Shown here: one piece after another, positions 31,621 to 42,250 of the stretch
How positions within the stretch are numbered: the first letter of the stretch is position 1
How the letters are laid out: every line of letters begins with the position of its first letter
Assembly: GCF_004359215.1 (NCBI RefSeq)
Contig: NW_027152029.1
Span: 1,369,242-1,433,241, forward strand
From: Bremia lactucae
Taxonomy: Eukaryota; Oomycota; Peronosporomycetes; Peronosporales; Peronosporaceae
DNA: 64,000 nucleotides
Reading direction: 5' to 3'
Notes under the pieces: generated by a model
Told to the model about the DNA's origin: nothing
Database searches by the model: none
Seen by the model: only the letters and a program-made list of their open reading frames with translations
Program-made: the position numbers and the translations under genes

Positions 31621-33400
31621 TCTCACCACTTGAGTCCGTCAAGGGATGTGGAGGGAAGGAACAATCGGTTTGCCTCAGACGTCGAATTCGAGTCATCATG
31701 ATAATTTAGATTACGCCCTTGGGTATTTACAGTTGAGCTCGGTCGTGTACAAATTGCCTTGGCGGTGCAGGACACGGAATAAGCCGATATAGCTGGCAGT
31801 ATTTTATTACTACCCACGCTCGTAACTACATGTTTACGTAGATTTTCCGTAGACAGTAGGGTAAGATCGTTAACTATGAATAATAGAATGCGTGCTTTTC
31901 CGTTAGTCAGAGTTCCATACGGCCAGTCCACGAATGAGTGATGGAATCCTTCACGAAACGGACCACTGCTTCTCGAGGCAACACAATTATTCCTGGTGAT
32001 TCCGTTTTGTTTTGTTTTTCCGAGCGCCCGGTGCGCACTGCGTAGTTAATATCTCCTCTTATGTGGTAGCATCATTTTGTTCGACGCTGAGTATGTCAGC
32101 ATCGTTATTATCGAAATCAGCAACAAAATTATCGATATTACTAAAAAAAATCTTTTCAACGATGATTAAATAAACATTGGTTTACTTTGCATTGACTATT
32201 GAGTCAGCGTGATGACTAAGTGCTAGATTGTTCCTTGCTTGAGCTAGTTTTCCACCTTGAATAAGAGTCACTCTCAATTAAGTTGAATCTACGTGGATGA
32301 TATAAACCATTATAAATTAATAACAATAATTTCCGTAAACGTTACACGAAATACGGTATATGCTCTGTGAATGCATGCACTGAATTGTTGATGGCAACTT
32401 CTGCCATCAGCAAGAGTTCGCTCCAACTTGTATAATAGTAGACGTACCCGCGAAGCTTTTCTTTGAGGATATGATGCGCACATTCTGTCTGGCTATCTGA
32501 TTCTGAATTGTCAGAAGTTGACATTTTCAACTGTGTTCCAAGGAATTTCAACACAATTTGCCAAAACTTGTTATGAACGGGGGTCTTGATCTGAGACCAG
32601 TTCACTGGATAACCCATGGAGCCGATGTATCGTGTCAATTACACACGATCACAGCCTTCGGCTGTTTGATCAACTCCGGGACTGCAGCACGATGCACCCC
32701 ATGTTGCCGGAACGATCAATAAACACAAGAATACTATAATTCTTGTGAGCGTCTTCGGGAAATTTGTAGAGGAGGTCCCATTGATACGGACTGCCAACGC
32801 TGTGCCGATATAGGCAGATGTTGTAACGGAACACGGGATGAAGCACTGGGCTTCTCCCGTTGACAAACTTCACCAGCACGTATGTCTTGCGGACGAATTC
32901 ATACTGGTGTGGCAAGTAGAAATCGGGATTATTAAGAGATAAGTTTTCTCACATCCACGATGACTACTTGTTGGCGCATCGTGGCACTCATACAGGATGC
33001 GTAAAAGCAATTCATAATGGGTAGCAATGCCGACACGAGGTGTGTTGCGAGCAATAACAACACGAAGCGTCTCGCTAGCAATGACTGTGTAATAACGTAA
33101 ACCATTGCGTATTTTGCATCGATGTGCTGAAGATCGATACAATCTCTCCCATCGCTGACAATACATGAGAGGGGATAAAAATTAACCCAATATAAAAAAT
33201 AGAAAGACAATTCTTTAAAGGTTTGTTGTGACGGATTTCTGAGGTGATCCATCAAACCTTTTAAAGCTTTATCTTCTTCATAGGCTCTTCTAACTTCGTC
33301 AAGTATTGTTGACGACGTATTGCTTATTGTTGCAACCAAATGGGCTTATCGTCGCTGTTGATTTGCCTTGCCGGCTCAAAATCGGTTCGTCGCGAAACAA
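31466..33400 (-). pseudogene. integrase and chromodomain of element I
   Basis: Zinc-binding HDAPTSSHRGCEKTY at about 32990-32940. Core 32638-32342 with QIKTPVHNKFWQIVLKFL, KMSTSDNSESDSQTECAHHI and VAINNSVHAFTEHIPYFV. C-terminal domain 31931-31700 (KARILLFIVNDLTLLSTENL). Chromodomain start FQVECFLHHREAE with a frameshift before the WEP motif. The second catalytic Asp region (SQIKTPV for SDRDPRF) is lost, so it is dead. Confidence 0.75.
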
Positions 33401-33406
33401 CATTAG

Positions 33407-33859
33407 TGTAACGGGGCACTACGACTTGTACTGCTTCAGTACAAGTCCACTTCGCACTGCTTCAGTTGCGAGTGGTGCCTTACGTTATTTCACGTACACT
33501 AGCAAGTGCAGAGGAAGACTTGTCTTTAAGGTAACAAGCTTAAAGAGGGTAAAATGAAAACTGTATTAATATCATTAAGTATCTCTTCTTTCTATCTGTT
33601 AACTCTAACTTAATTATAAACTAATACTAAACATGCAATTGAATTCTTATCTTCTGTTATCTGTCTCTCTCTTTTGTATACATCCTCAGCTGATTAGTCC
33701 GCGGAATAAATAGATATAATGGTCTATACCTATTTATGGATAAGAATTCTGAACATTACTAAATAAAGTAATATCCTTCCAATATTATCTACCTTTTAGA
33801 TAATGTATTAATTAACAACCTTTAAGTGTTAATTTAATTTAACGATACACCCCGTTACA
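33407..33859 (-). repeat. LTR1, 3' LTR of element J
   Basis: 453 bp, TGTAACGGGGCACTACG to CACCCCGTTACA, inserted into the integrase/RNase H junction of element I. Confidence 0.9.
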
Positions 33860-33989
33860 TCCTCCCTCCCTTAAATGACAATCACTCTGAATGTCATTGG
33901 ATGGAGTGGTCACTATGTGACCACTCAATTTTAAAATGATGTTGATTGGTCAGAACCATCATTTTAAATTCCATCGAATGAAGAATAAA

Positions 33990-34560
33990 CTCATGCGGTG
34001 GTTGATAGTGCTGCGCCTTCGGCTGCGGTTCGTGCAGCCACGGGTGACGCACTTTTATCTCTTGCGGCAGACGGAACGCCTGCCGTAGCATCTCCCACTC
34101 GCACAACACTAGATGTTGCGAGTGCACGTGGTGATTCACCACGTGAATACGACCCCTCTTTGGAGGTCGACTACGAATGCGAGTCGGACGAAATGGCCGA
34201 CTCGGGGAGAATAGAACAGTCGCCTGATAGACGTCAGGCGGCTGACTATGAGCCTTCGAATGAGAGGGCTCATTCTGATTGACGGGTTAATAGTCAATTT
34301 GGATCCGACGATAAGGATGATCCCTCATCGTTCGTTCCGTCTCCCGTACGATCACCTGCACGTGTTTCTGTGCAAGGTGATGACGATGGCGTAAGCCATC
34401 GTAAGAAAAATTCTAGTGGTACCCCTGCTTCAGTGGGCACCACTCAGGGGAGTGAAGACAGTAAAATGTCTCATCTCGCCTCTGAAAAGAAGCCGTGGCT
34501 TTTGCCAGAACGGCTAATCAATAGCTTGTCTGGAGAAACTACGCCTCACAATAAATACCA
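33990..34560 (+). pseudogene. antisense ORF (aORF) of element J, N-terminal half
   Basis: Open 33998-34282 (VDSAAPSAAVRAATGDALL, SLEVDYECESDEMADSGRIE, RRQAADYEPSNERAHSD) and, after a short break, 34370-34560 (GDDDGVSHRKKNSSGTPASV, KKPWLLPERLINSLSGETTP). The acidic DYECESDEMADSG segment is the same as in copies D and F, so the N-terminus is well supported. Confidence 0.6.
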
Positions 34561-34652
34561 TTTGTCCACGTTTCTTGAGATACGCTTTGCGAGTTTGGAC
34601 CCTGGCCTTCGCCTTCCATTCTGCTTCTTCACTTGTATCTTCAACTATTATT

Positions 34653-35063
34653 TGTAACGGGCTAAAGTTTGCCCTACTGTTACACAGTCCCCGTGAAGTA
34701 CACTTGGTGTACTTAACGGGATGGTTAATTACTTAAATAAAGTAATTAGACCCACTACTCGGGTGTGGTTCACATTTGTGACCAAACCTTGTGTATGTGA
34801 CGCACATAGGTACATTCACATTAGGAGGGATGACGCCTAGCGTCATCCGTTTCGTGAGATATCTAGAAAGATATGCTTGCAATATATATTAGTGTTATCT
34901 ACAGAGATGGCATTTTTGATTGGTAAAAGTAAGTATGCATATTTAATGCGAATAAATATAAATCAGTGAAAAAAACTACTTTGTAAGTGCGCACGAGGAG
35001 CCGGATTACCGCTCCCGTGACGATACTTTACTCGTGTATCTAGTGTGTTGGGTGAGGTCGCTA
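34653..35063 (+). repeat. LTR2, truncated at its 3' end
   Basis: Starts TGTAACGGGCTAAAG. It follows the LTR2 copy at 60898 up to GTGAGGTCGCTAA at 35063 and then breaks into gag-tail DNA. Confidence 0.75.
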
Positions 35064-35398
35064 AAATGCAGAAGCGCAGTAGGGGCAGGATGCCCTACTG
35101 ACGTGGACTCTGAAGCTACCCTTAAGTTCAGAGTTGTACAATGATTCGCGCTTGCGCATCATGTATGAGTGCCCAAAGACCAACAAGTGGACATCGTGGA
35201 CGTGAGACAACTTATCTTACAGCAAGTCACGACATTTACTGGCCATGCCAGTATCAATTCTTGCGCAAGTACATTCGTGCTTGCGAGGTATGTCAACGGG
35301 TGAAGCCCCGCCGTGTACCTCTTTAACCTCTCCCACTTCGGCAGAATGTTGGCAGTCCGTATCTATGGACTTCGTTTTCGGATTTCCCGAAGACGAAC
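35064..35398 (+). pseudogene. gag tail of LTR2 element joined to LTR1 integrase fragment
   Basis: 35064-35105 matches the end of the element B gag (GCGCAGTAGGG...CCCTACTGA). From about 35135 the plus strand codes the LTR1 integrase zinc-binding domain (RPTSGHRGRETTYLTASHDI, CEVCQRVKP) and the core start (AECWQSVSMDFVFGFPEDE). At 35398 it joins an RNase H running the other way. Confidence 0.7.
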
Positions 35399-36655
35399 AG
35401 CATCAGCGACGACATCAAGTCGTCCTGGTTTATATTCTACGGAGAAATTATACGCCGCGAAGAAGGAAAGACACCTCGCCATTCTTTGCGAGTGGTGTGG
35501 GCTATTTACGGCCGTGCATAATGACGCATGGTCCGCATATACGTTGTACAATCTATCTCCTAGGAGGTAGATCCTAAATTTAGCCAATGCATATTTCATG
35601 GCAAGGAGTTCCTTGTCATGCACTGGGTAATTGCGTTCAGCTGGTTGCAGCTGACGCGATTGGTAACAGACGACGCGCTCCGCGCCATCTGTATCGTATT
35701 GCATTAACGCACAGCCGATTGCGAAATCGCTGGCGTCACAGACCACATGGAATGGTCTGTCTTGATCTGCAATCGCCAAGATAGGCGATTGCATCAAGCT
35801 TTGCTTGATATCTTCAAAGGAACGCTGACAATCAGCGTGCCATAACCATTCTCCGTCTTTTTTGAAGAGACGAGAGAGATGATCTGCCTTCTCAACATAA
35901 TTGCGGGAGTTCTTGTGCAAGTACGCCGCTAGCCCAAGGAACTTTCTAAGTCCCTTGACATCGACTGGAAATGGCCAGTCGGTAATTGCCTTGATCTTTT
36001 CGGGATCAGGGCGCACGCCGTGTTTACCGACGATGCACCCAAGAAGTGTTTTTTCGCTTGCAGCGAATATGCACTTCTCGAGATTTGCGTGCAACATGTG
36101 CTTTTGCATAAATGTAAAAATCTGACGAACGTGATTTTTATGAACTTCCACGTCCGCCTTTCTGTCAATTGTCTGACTATGGACGAAAAAATCGTCAAAA
36201 TAACTCGGTGCGAATTTTTGCACCGGACTCAACGGATTCGTTACGCATCTGTTGAAAGTTGCAGGAGCGTTACTAAGCTCCTGTGGCATTAATAGCTTTT
36301 TCCAAAGCATCCCACTGGGAGTGCTCACTGCTGTGTACGGGATGTCTTGTTCACGCATAAGGATCTGATAAAATTCATCCATCAGATCCATAGACGGAAA
36401 GATGGTACTCTTAGACATACCATCTATGATTACGTCTTTTCTAGGTATCGGCGTTTGAGCCGGTACCGTTGCAGCATTCAGTTTATTAAATGCGTGCACT
36501 ATCCGCCACCCTCCTGTCGCCTTCGGCACACAGAAGGTTGGAGAGCTATGTGGGGAGGTTGACCTCCTTTCATGGCCCGCTTTTACGCGACCGGTAAAGA
36601 ATTTATCGATCGCAAGTACTTCTTCACGTGGCAGTGGCCACTGCTTCACTGACAC
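35363..36655 (-). CDS. longest intact RT-RNase H frame (LTR1 pol fragment)
   Basis: 430 aa without a stop. RT: VKQWPLPREEVLAIDKFF, GGWRIVHAFNKLNAATVPAQ, FPSMDLMDEFYQI, catalytic YFDD (about 36192-36203), KAITDWPFPVDVKGLRKFLG. RNase H: DRPFHVVCDASDFAIGCALM, QLQPAERNYPVHDKELLAMK, YADHASLCTAVNSPHHSQRM, EYKPGRLDVVADA. The D-G-F of motif A is DEF here. It has no gag, protease or integrase of its own: upstream the frame starts inside RT (36740 junction) and downstream it runs into an inverted integrase fragment at 35398. So it is a well kept but orphan fragment, probably not expressed as pol. Confidence 0.8.
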   Translation of the reverse strand: MSVKQWPLPREEVLAIDKFFTGRVKAGHERRSTSPHSSPTFCVPKATGGWRIVHAFNKLNAATVPAQTPIPRKDVIIDGMSKSTIFPSMDLMDEFYQILMREQDIPYTAVSTPSGMLWKKLLMPQELSNAPATFNRCVTNPLSPVQKFAPSYFDDFFVHSQTIDRKADVEVHKNHVRQIFTFMQKHMLHANLEKCIFAASEKTLLGCIVGKHGVRPDPEKIKAITDWPFPVDVKGLRKFLGLAAYLHKNSRNYVEKADHLSRLFKKDGEWLWHADCQRSFEDIKQSLMQSPILAIADQDRPFHVVCDASDFAIGCALMQYDTDGAERVVCYQSRQLQPAERNYPVHDKELLAMKYALAKFRIYLLGDRLYNVYADHASLCTAVNSPHHSQRMARCLSFFAAYNFSVEYKPGRLDVVADAVRLREIRKRSP

Positions 36656-36740
36656 AGTACTTCGAGCCCGGTTTGAGCTCGATCTAATGTCGAGTGCCTT
36701 AATCCATAGGCAACTCGCATGGAACTATCTAGGGAATACA

Positions 36741-37860
36741 AGGACTCGCTCGAGCAAAAAAAAAGTTTAGCTCTTGCTCATCACGCATTAGCACTAAGGT
36801 CAATGCGAAAGATACTAATGTTGATTTAATTTACATTGAGGTGGACAAACTCAGTAATAACAATAATGTTATTACTGACTTTAATAACGATGCTGAAAGA
36901 CTTAACATCAAAAAGAAAATTATTAATGAGAACGATAATACTCTTAATAACGAATAGATTTAAATACCGCAGTGCGAGCCGGTCGCACTGAAAACAAAAA
37001 AAGAGATAGCAGGTAATTTTTTTTGGCTTGAGAAGCATGGGTCCGTCTTGTACAGGAGTCCATCGCTGATGCGGTGGACCAACAGAAACGGAAGACAACA
37101 TACCATCAATTAATTCTAATAACCCAGTCGTACTGTCTACGGTTGACCTTCTGAAACATGTCGTGATGAAGGCAGTGATAAATTACTGCCCAGGTATATT
37201 GGGCCGTTTTGTGTTCTACATCGCTGCCTCGTGGTATGCGTGCGCGCATCCTACGTTTTATGTTGGGTATCTATGGGTACGAGGCTTCTTCCAATTCCGG
37301 GTTACACCGGAACGGTCGAGGGCATCGCCAAAGCCTGATGGTTTCGAGCCAAAGCCTTGTTGTCTCGGAACATAGTCTGATTCTCTTGAACCAGACGATC
37401 CACTCTTTCCTTCAAGGAAGAGATCTTCTGACGAGCTGTCACCAGCTCGTTTTGAAGGGACTGACATGTCCTCTTGTTCGCCATTTGTTCAGTCGCAACC
37501 TGCGCACAATTTTTCATATGGTCACGAAACACATTGTCGACAGTCACCGCTAACTCGCTGCGATGGGCTCGCTCGTGATCAAGATCCTCCTTTAGATAAT
37601 AAGAGGAGTGGTCCAATCACGATGTTGATTCGGGCTCGTCAAATGAGTCGATCCCGATTCCCCCCCCTCCACATCCGTTGACAAATTCGAGTGATGAGAA
37701 GCATTTTCATGTTGAAAGCTTCTTGAACCGCCGTGAGGTAAAGGGGGTTCGAACGAGTCATCTCGTTCGTTGGCGAGGGTATCCACCCTCGCATGATAGT
37801 TAGGAACCTCGTTCCCAACTGATGTTGGACGGGTCTCGTCTTGCAGTACGATGAGAACAT
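36741..37860 (+). pseudogene. integrase C-terminus and chromodomain of element H
   Basis: VLSTVDLLKHVVMKAVINYC and GRFVFYIAASWYACAHPTFY (GPF-like module) at about 37125-37270. Chromodomain KHFHVESFLNRREVKGVRTS, HLVRWRGYPPSHDS, stop, EPRSQL at 37692-37820. The SWEP Trp codon is TAG (37801-37803), as in element F. A frameshift separates the modules. Confidence 0.75.
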
Positions 37861-38528
37861 CCGCCTCGACAGAGAGTCCATCAAGAACGAACGTTTCCCG
37901 CGCTCGTAATAGTATTGAAGGTTCTCAATCCCTTGATGCATCTTGTTAGATGAGCGTCCTCAAATGAGAATCTTTAAGGGAATATTTCTTTGCTCTCTAC
38001 CTCAAGCTTTGGGGTACATGCTTCTTTAGAGGCATGACCTGCCCCTTTAAAACAGCATTGACATGAGTCCCCCCACGAAAGGCAAGGAATTCCTGCCTGT
38101 CTAGACAAACGTTGTAGCTTATAGTGTGCACCGACTACGGTCCGTTTCTCGAACCGTTCACGGAGAGCATTTAGCTTGTCAGGCCTATGTTTTGCATATT
38201 GAGCACAAAGGCTGTCCAAGCTTGGAGCAAAGGTTTGCATCCTTCCCCCGCATAGAAGAGTACTACCGATGCCGATAAAGAATTCCGTCTCATTCTCACC
38301 AGTGAAGCCTGGCTGAGTCAAATAACGGAATGTGATATCGATCGTTGTCATACCAGACCAACGAATTAGGTTATTCTTCGAGGGGAAACTATGTCTATTT
38401 TCAGGAGCGAGCCGCAACGTTTTGCGATTCCTCTCTTGATGGCGCATGTTAACGTTAACTTGGCCCTTGAAGCAATCCCTAGAATCACTCCTTTCCTGGC
38501 GTATGCAAACTAGCACCACCAGTAACAC
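37302..38528 (-). pseudogene. antisense ORF (aORF) of element H (diverged family)
   Basis: 38528-37974 is open for 184 aa. It has KLNALRERFEKRTVVGAHYK, LQRLSRQAGIPCLSWGDSCQ with the full Cys motif CLSWGDSCQCC at about 38050-38090, and FKGAGHASKEACTPKLEVES. 37941-37590 reads QGIENLQYYYERGKRSF and NERDDSFEPPLPHGG. 37616-37302 is an open coiled coil (YYLKEDLDHERAHRSELAVT, LQNELVTARQKISSLKERVD, RLVQENQTMFRDNKALARNH). This mirrors the LTR1 aORF layout (Cys motif, then coiled coil) at lower identity. Confidence 0.65.
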
Positions 38529-39111
38529 TCTTCCCTACAGATCACTTAGTTTCTAGTGACGTATACTTAGTCACCAGAGTGATCATCGCCCACGAAGTCA
38601 CCATCCGATGACTCCCCACCAAACTCGTCATCACCTCTTAGGTTGTCACATTAGAAACCAAAGGTTTAACGGACTCGTCCTTAGGTGATCCGGCGGCATT
38701 TACAGTAGCCACTGAGTCGGGCGGTGCCGGTGACTTGGTCCAGTCACCTACAATTGGTGTAGCAGGTGACTTGTCACCGTCACCTGCAATTATATTATCA
38801 GATGACATATCTCAGTCACCTTCAATTGGGGTAGGAGGTTACGTATTCCACACAGTCGACGCATTAGCGTCTACTTAAACATTTGCAATACTAACAGCTG
38901 CACTAATCCGTGCAGCTGCCAGCTTTGCGGCCTCACGGGCCACGCGCACAGACTTGTTTGTCGCCATGTTGATCTCGGTCAAAATCAATAAGGCAAATAA
39001 TAACGGTATTTTGATTAAAATCAATAATGCAAAATTACACGGAAAGACATAATAGTATTTCCGGTCACCCTACATCAGTCGCAATAGTGACTGTTAGTTA
39101 AGGTGGGGTGA

Positions 39112-39593
39112 TGAAATGGGGTGTCTCGTTTCATAGGTATTATTTCCTATAAGAGGAAATAAACAAAGAAATACGAAATTATATCTTCATTAATTTTAAC
39201 TTAAATAGTACTCATATTACCAAATTTGGTAATTGATACAATAAAACATTAGGTCTATTGATCGGTTGATTTAAGTCTAAATCAGTCCAGTCAATCATTA
39301 TAAGACAAGGATAGTGTGGATCGCAAGGACGCGACATCCTTAGTTAAATATTAATATAATACGTTCAGAAGTAGATAGATGATCGTTACTTAGGAAACTA
39401 AATACATTAATACAGCTTTACTATTCTCTATTGATAAGCCTTAGTCTAGACCTGTAAGCTAAAGACCCTAAGATCCATAGAAACCTTCCTCTGTAACTTT
39501 GTGTACGTGTAATTTCGAGGCATCTCACCTACATTGTAATCAGTGTAAGGTTAACTAGTACTGATCAGTACTATTGAAAGGTGCCCCGTTACA
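39112..39593 (+). repeat. LTR3, 3' LTR of element H
   Basis: 482 bp. Starts TGAAATGGGGTGTCTCGTTTCAT and ends GGTGCCCCGTTACA. The polypurine tract precedes it directly. The following five bases are CAAGT. Confidence 0.75.
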
Positions 39594-39724
39594 CAAGTGG
39601 TGGGTCTAATTACTTCACTTGTGTGGGGCAACTTTCATTGCGAATAGGTGCGAATCCAGCGTGGGAAATGCGTCGTCTGTGTACGTGCTACATGTGATGC
39701 TCACTCACAGGCTTCACCACCGAG

Positions 39725-40057
39725 CTAAGAAGTTGTCATCACCACTTTTGTTGTTCTGTTAGGATCATGGCAGGGGTATGGCCATTTCCATATGTTTCGA
39801 TCCAAACAAGGAGATTTTCTCTCTCTTGTCCTCATATGTCTCAACACTGACAACAAGAGGGCAAGCCTTAGGCTCCTGATCAGGTACAGGAATTTACCGA
39901 GTTGCATAAATGCTGCTAAGTGGTCCGATATAGAAAGATTCATGTTGCAGAAAGGCTTTAAGCCTTGCAACAAGAACCTTTGGGCCCTGAAAAGGATGTG
40001 ATCTCTACGATCCAGCCCAAACAAATTTGTAAGGTTATCAAACGCTACGCGTTTCAC
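39725..40057 (-). pseudogene. possible gag-like fragment, unassigned
   Basis: 110-aa frame. The part NLSISDHLAAFMQLGKFLYL resembles the (S/V)SDHL-x(2)F motif of copia-type gag but the match is short. It has no neighbouring pol. 39594-39724 and 40058-40274 show no gene; the latter shares a block with 25225-25330. Confidence 0.3.
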
Positions 40058-40527
40058 CCCTAAAAGTTTGAGAAATGGATCTATGTCAGCAGACGCTCGG
40101 ACTTATAAAGACTCAGGCGTAGATTGGCGAATCGGACTTAATTCATTAAGATTATACGAAAAACTAAACTTTAATTAAAATTTAAAATGTGGAACCTTAC
40201 CTTAATTCCACCAGATCTCTATCTGGTGGCTACTACTCGTATTTCGTATCACCTACATAAAAATGGGATTGTTTTAGCCAATCAGAAGCCTTACTTATTG
40301 CGCTCCGCATATTTTTTTTCACGATAAAAAAACATCGTTTTGAATCGGGCTGGGTCAAGTTGATCTACTCTCCATATCCTTCTTTTTGACTTGTAAACAA
40401 GCGGGTCCTACGAATTATTATCAATCACAATACATTCTCTATATCACACTCAATTTCTACTTTCTTCCTTGTCAGGCTGTTCTACAATGCTTCCACCACA
40501 CCACCCAATGCATCCTTTCCCAGCACA

Positions 40528-42250
40528 ATGGCCCTGACGGATGCAGCTCGCGAATTCGCTCATGCAGAAGGATATGCTGTGTCTACCCTAAATTCCGACA
40601 AAAAGAAGATTATTTTGTAATGCGATCGACGTGGTACCTACCTGCAAAGGGCAGCAACATGACTTGAGTTGCCGCGAAACTCTGCGAGCCGATTGACTAA
40701 TTGCCCGTTTCGTCTATCAGGGCGTCTACCAAGCGATAACAGCTTGCAACTGCGAACTTTTCATAGGGAACATAATCATGAACCTTCAGACAACATAAGT
40801 AGTCATCCGACTGCCTGACGCTTTCAATCAGAGCAAAATTTGTTAGTACAAAAACTTCTTAAGGCTGGGATTGCGCCGAAAGAAATTGTCACAACCCTAC
40901 GCCAAATAGATCCCAGCACAAAAGCAATAGGAAGGACAATCTACAACGAGCGCCAGCGGTGCGAGCAGAAGAGCTTCGCAATCGTACACCACTGGACGCT
41001 CTATTTGACATTCTGCATCATGCAGAGTGGGTTTATAGGTGTGAAAGATGATTATCATCATCTTTTCACACCTATTCTATGCCAGCCAAAAATCTGTGGA
41101 ACTCCTTTACAGACATCCATACGCTTTGGTGGCGGACTGCACCTAGATAGGTGCAGTCCACCACCAAAGCGTAAGGATATCTGTGATCGATTCATAATGC
41201 CGGATCCTCCATATCACTGGTGTCACAAGCTTCAACACTTCCTCCCAATTGCTATTGCTTTCATCAGGCATGAACGTGAAGCGGACTACCTTTGGGCTCT
41301 CGATCAACTGCCACAGACAATCACAACAGACCGAGAATTTGCCCTAAAGAATGCCCTGAAATAACATTTCCCACCTCAACCCATCTTCTATGCGTTTAAC
41401 ATATTTAAAAAAACGCTCTAGCAAATTGTCGTAAGTTTTTTGGACCTGGGGATGACTGGAATAAATTCGTGAAGAGTCGGACAGATGTAATCTATTCGAA
41501 ATCAGAGGAAGTGTAAATCAATCTCATGATAAGCATGCACTCAACATATACTGCACTGCCTAACATGCTGGCCTATCCGGATACCACCTGTCTGACACAT
41601 AAAAATTAATTTATTTACGCATACACCAGGAATTGCATGCATTTTGGCCACGTCACATCATCGAGAGCTGAAGGGCTTCATCATATGTTAAAGAGCTACA
41701 TAAGTGTTCCGGAAAAAACTTGGGTGATGTACAAACTCGCGTAGCTCATGCTGCTTAAGCCCAGATTGAAAATCTTGGTGTTTAGCTGTCGTAGGAGCGA
41801 ATGCAAGTCATGCACAAACACAGAAAATCCCTTTCTTTGCTGTAGTGCGCCGCATTTCAATATACGCACTAGGAAAATGCTTTGAGCTATGAGTTATCTG
41901 AAGATCCTACCAATGCCACCATAACCTGTTCAGTTGCGTGTAATTCAAGAATGGAATACCCTGTCAGCATCAAATAATCTGCTTTTCTAAGAAGTGGCCG
42001 CCCTCTCACTGTTAAGAGTTTCCACCATTAATGGCGCTTGGATGCAGCTGCGCCTGCAGCCATGCCTGAAGTGGGTAGACAAAATGTTGCCACCATATTA
42101 GAGGCTGTCAAAGAACGTTACAACATGGTGGAGTATCGCCATCAAGAAACCATTATGGGAACAGCTACGATAAATTGCAGTCTGGATGATATGGCTCCAA
42201 GAATTCTGTCCCTTAGCGTACTCGTGGTCGCTCAACTGGATCTAGACCGT
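40528..42250 (+). pseudogene. MULE transposase, frameshifted
   Basis: 40528-40640 and 40700-40830 read like a FAR1/FLYWCH-type DNA-binding N-terminus (REFAHAEGYAVSTLNSDKKK, FHREHNHEPSDN). 40840-41364 is open: LLKAGIAPKEIVTTLRQIDP, YLWALDQLPQTITTDREFAL with the second catalytic Asp. In a shifted frame at about 41087-41144, HPYALVADCT holds the first catalytic Asp. 41645-41710 reads HFGHVTSSRAEGLHHMLKSY, the usual MULE C-terminal signature. Stops and the hairpins at 41012-41184 break it. Confidence 0.7.
41012..41184. repeat. three successive hairpins inside the MULE transposase
   Basis: 41012-41026 is a 15-bp palindrome (TCTGCATCATGCAGA). 41035-41075 has arms ATAGGTGTGAAAGATGAT and a near-perfect reverse complement. 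41109-41184 has 36-bp arms (from ACAGACATCC to GACTGCACCT) with a 4-base loop and four mismatches. The last lies exactly on the codons of the first catalytic Asp. Confidence 0.85.

Larger units (their letters stand above)
30725..33406 (-). mobile_element. LTR3-family fragment, element I
   Basis: Minus strand: 3' LTR3 (30725-31203), antisense ORF region on plus (31204-31620), chromodomain (about 31700-31520), integrase C-terminus (31931-31623), integrase core (32638-32342), zinc-binding domain (33166-32870) and the RNase H/integrase junction (to 33406). It is cut by an LTR1 at 33407. Confidence 0.75.
33407..34560 (-). mobile_element. LTR1 3' fragment, element J
   Basis: Minus-strand 3' end: LTR1 (33407-33859), polypurine tract GGGAGGGAGGA on the minus strand (33860-33872) and the aORF N-terminal half on plus. 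Cut at about 34560. Bases left of the LTR are ATTAG; the matching duplicate is not found because the other end is gone. 34561-34652 is unassigned. Confidence 0.85.
36741..39593 (+). mobile_element. LTR3-family 3' fragment, element H
   Basis: Plus strand: integrase C-terminus (about 36741-37360), chromodomain (37692-37860), antisense ORF on minus (38528-37302), a Ser/Thr-rich non-coding part (38530-39100), polypurine tract (39101-39111, AGGTGGGGTGA) and 3' LTR3 (39112-39593). Breaks at 36740 against an LTR1 RT fragment. Confidence 0.8.

Noticed and set aside
39725..40057. RxLR-type effector candidate
   Set aside because: No signal peptide and no RxLR-EER layout; it resembles a gag fragment instead. 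No convincing effector was seen anywhere in the window.
40386..40667. Separate small gene before the MULE transposase
   Set aside because: Another frame of the same stretch reads as the MULE N-terminal DNA-binding region.
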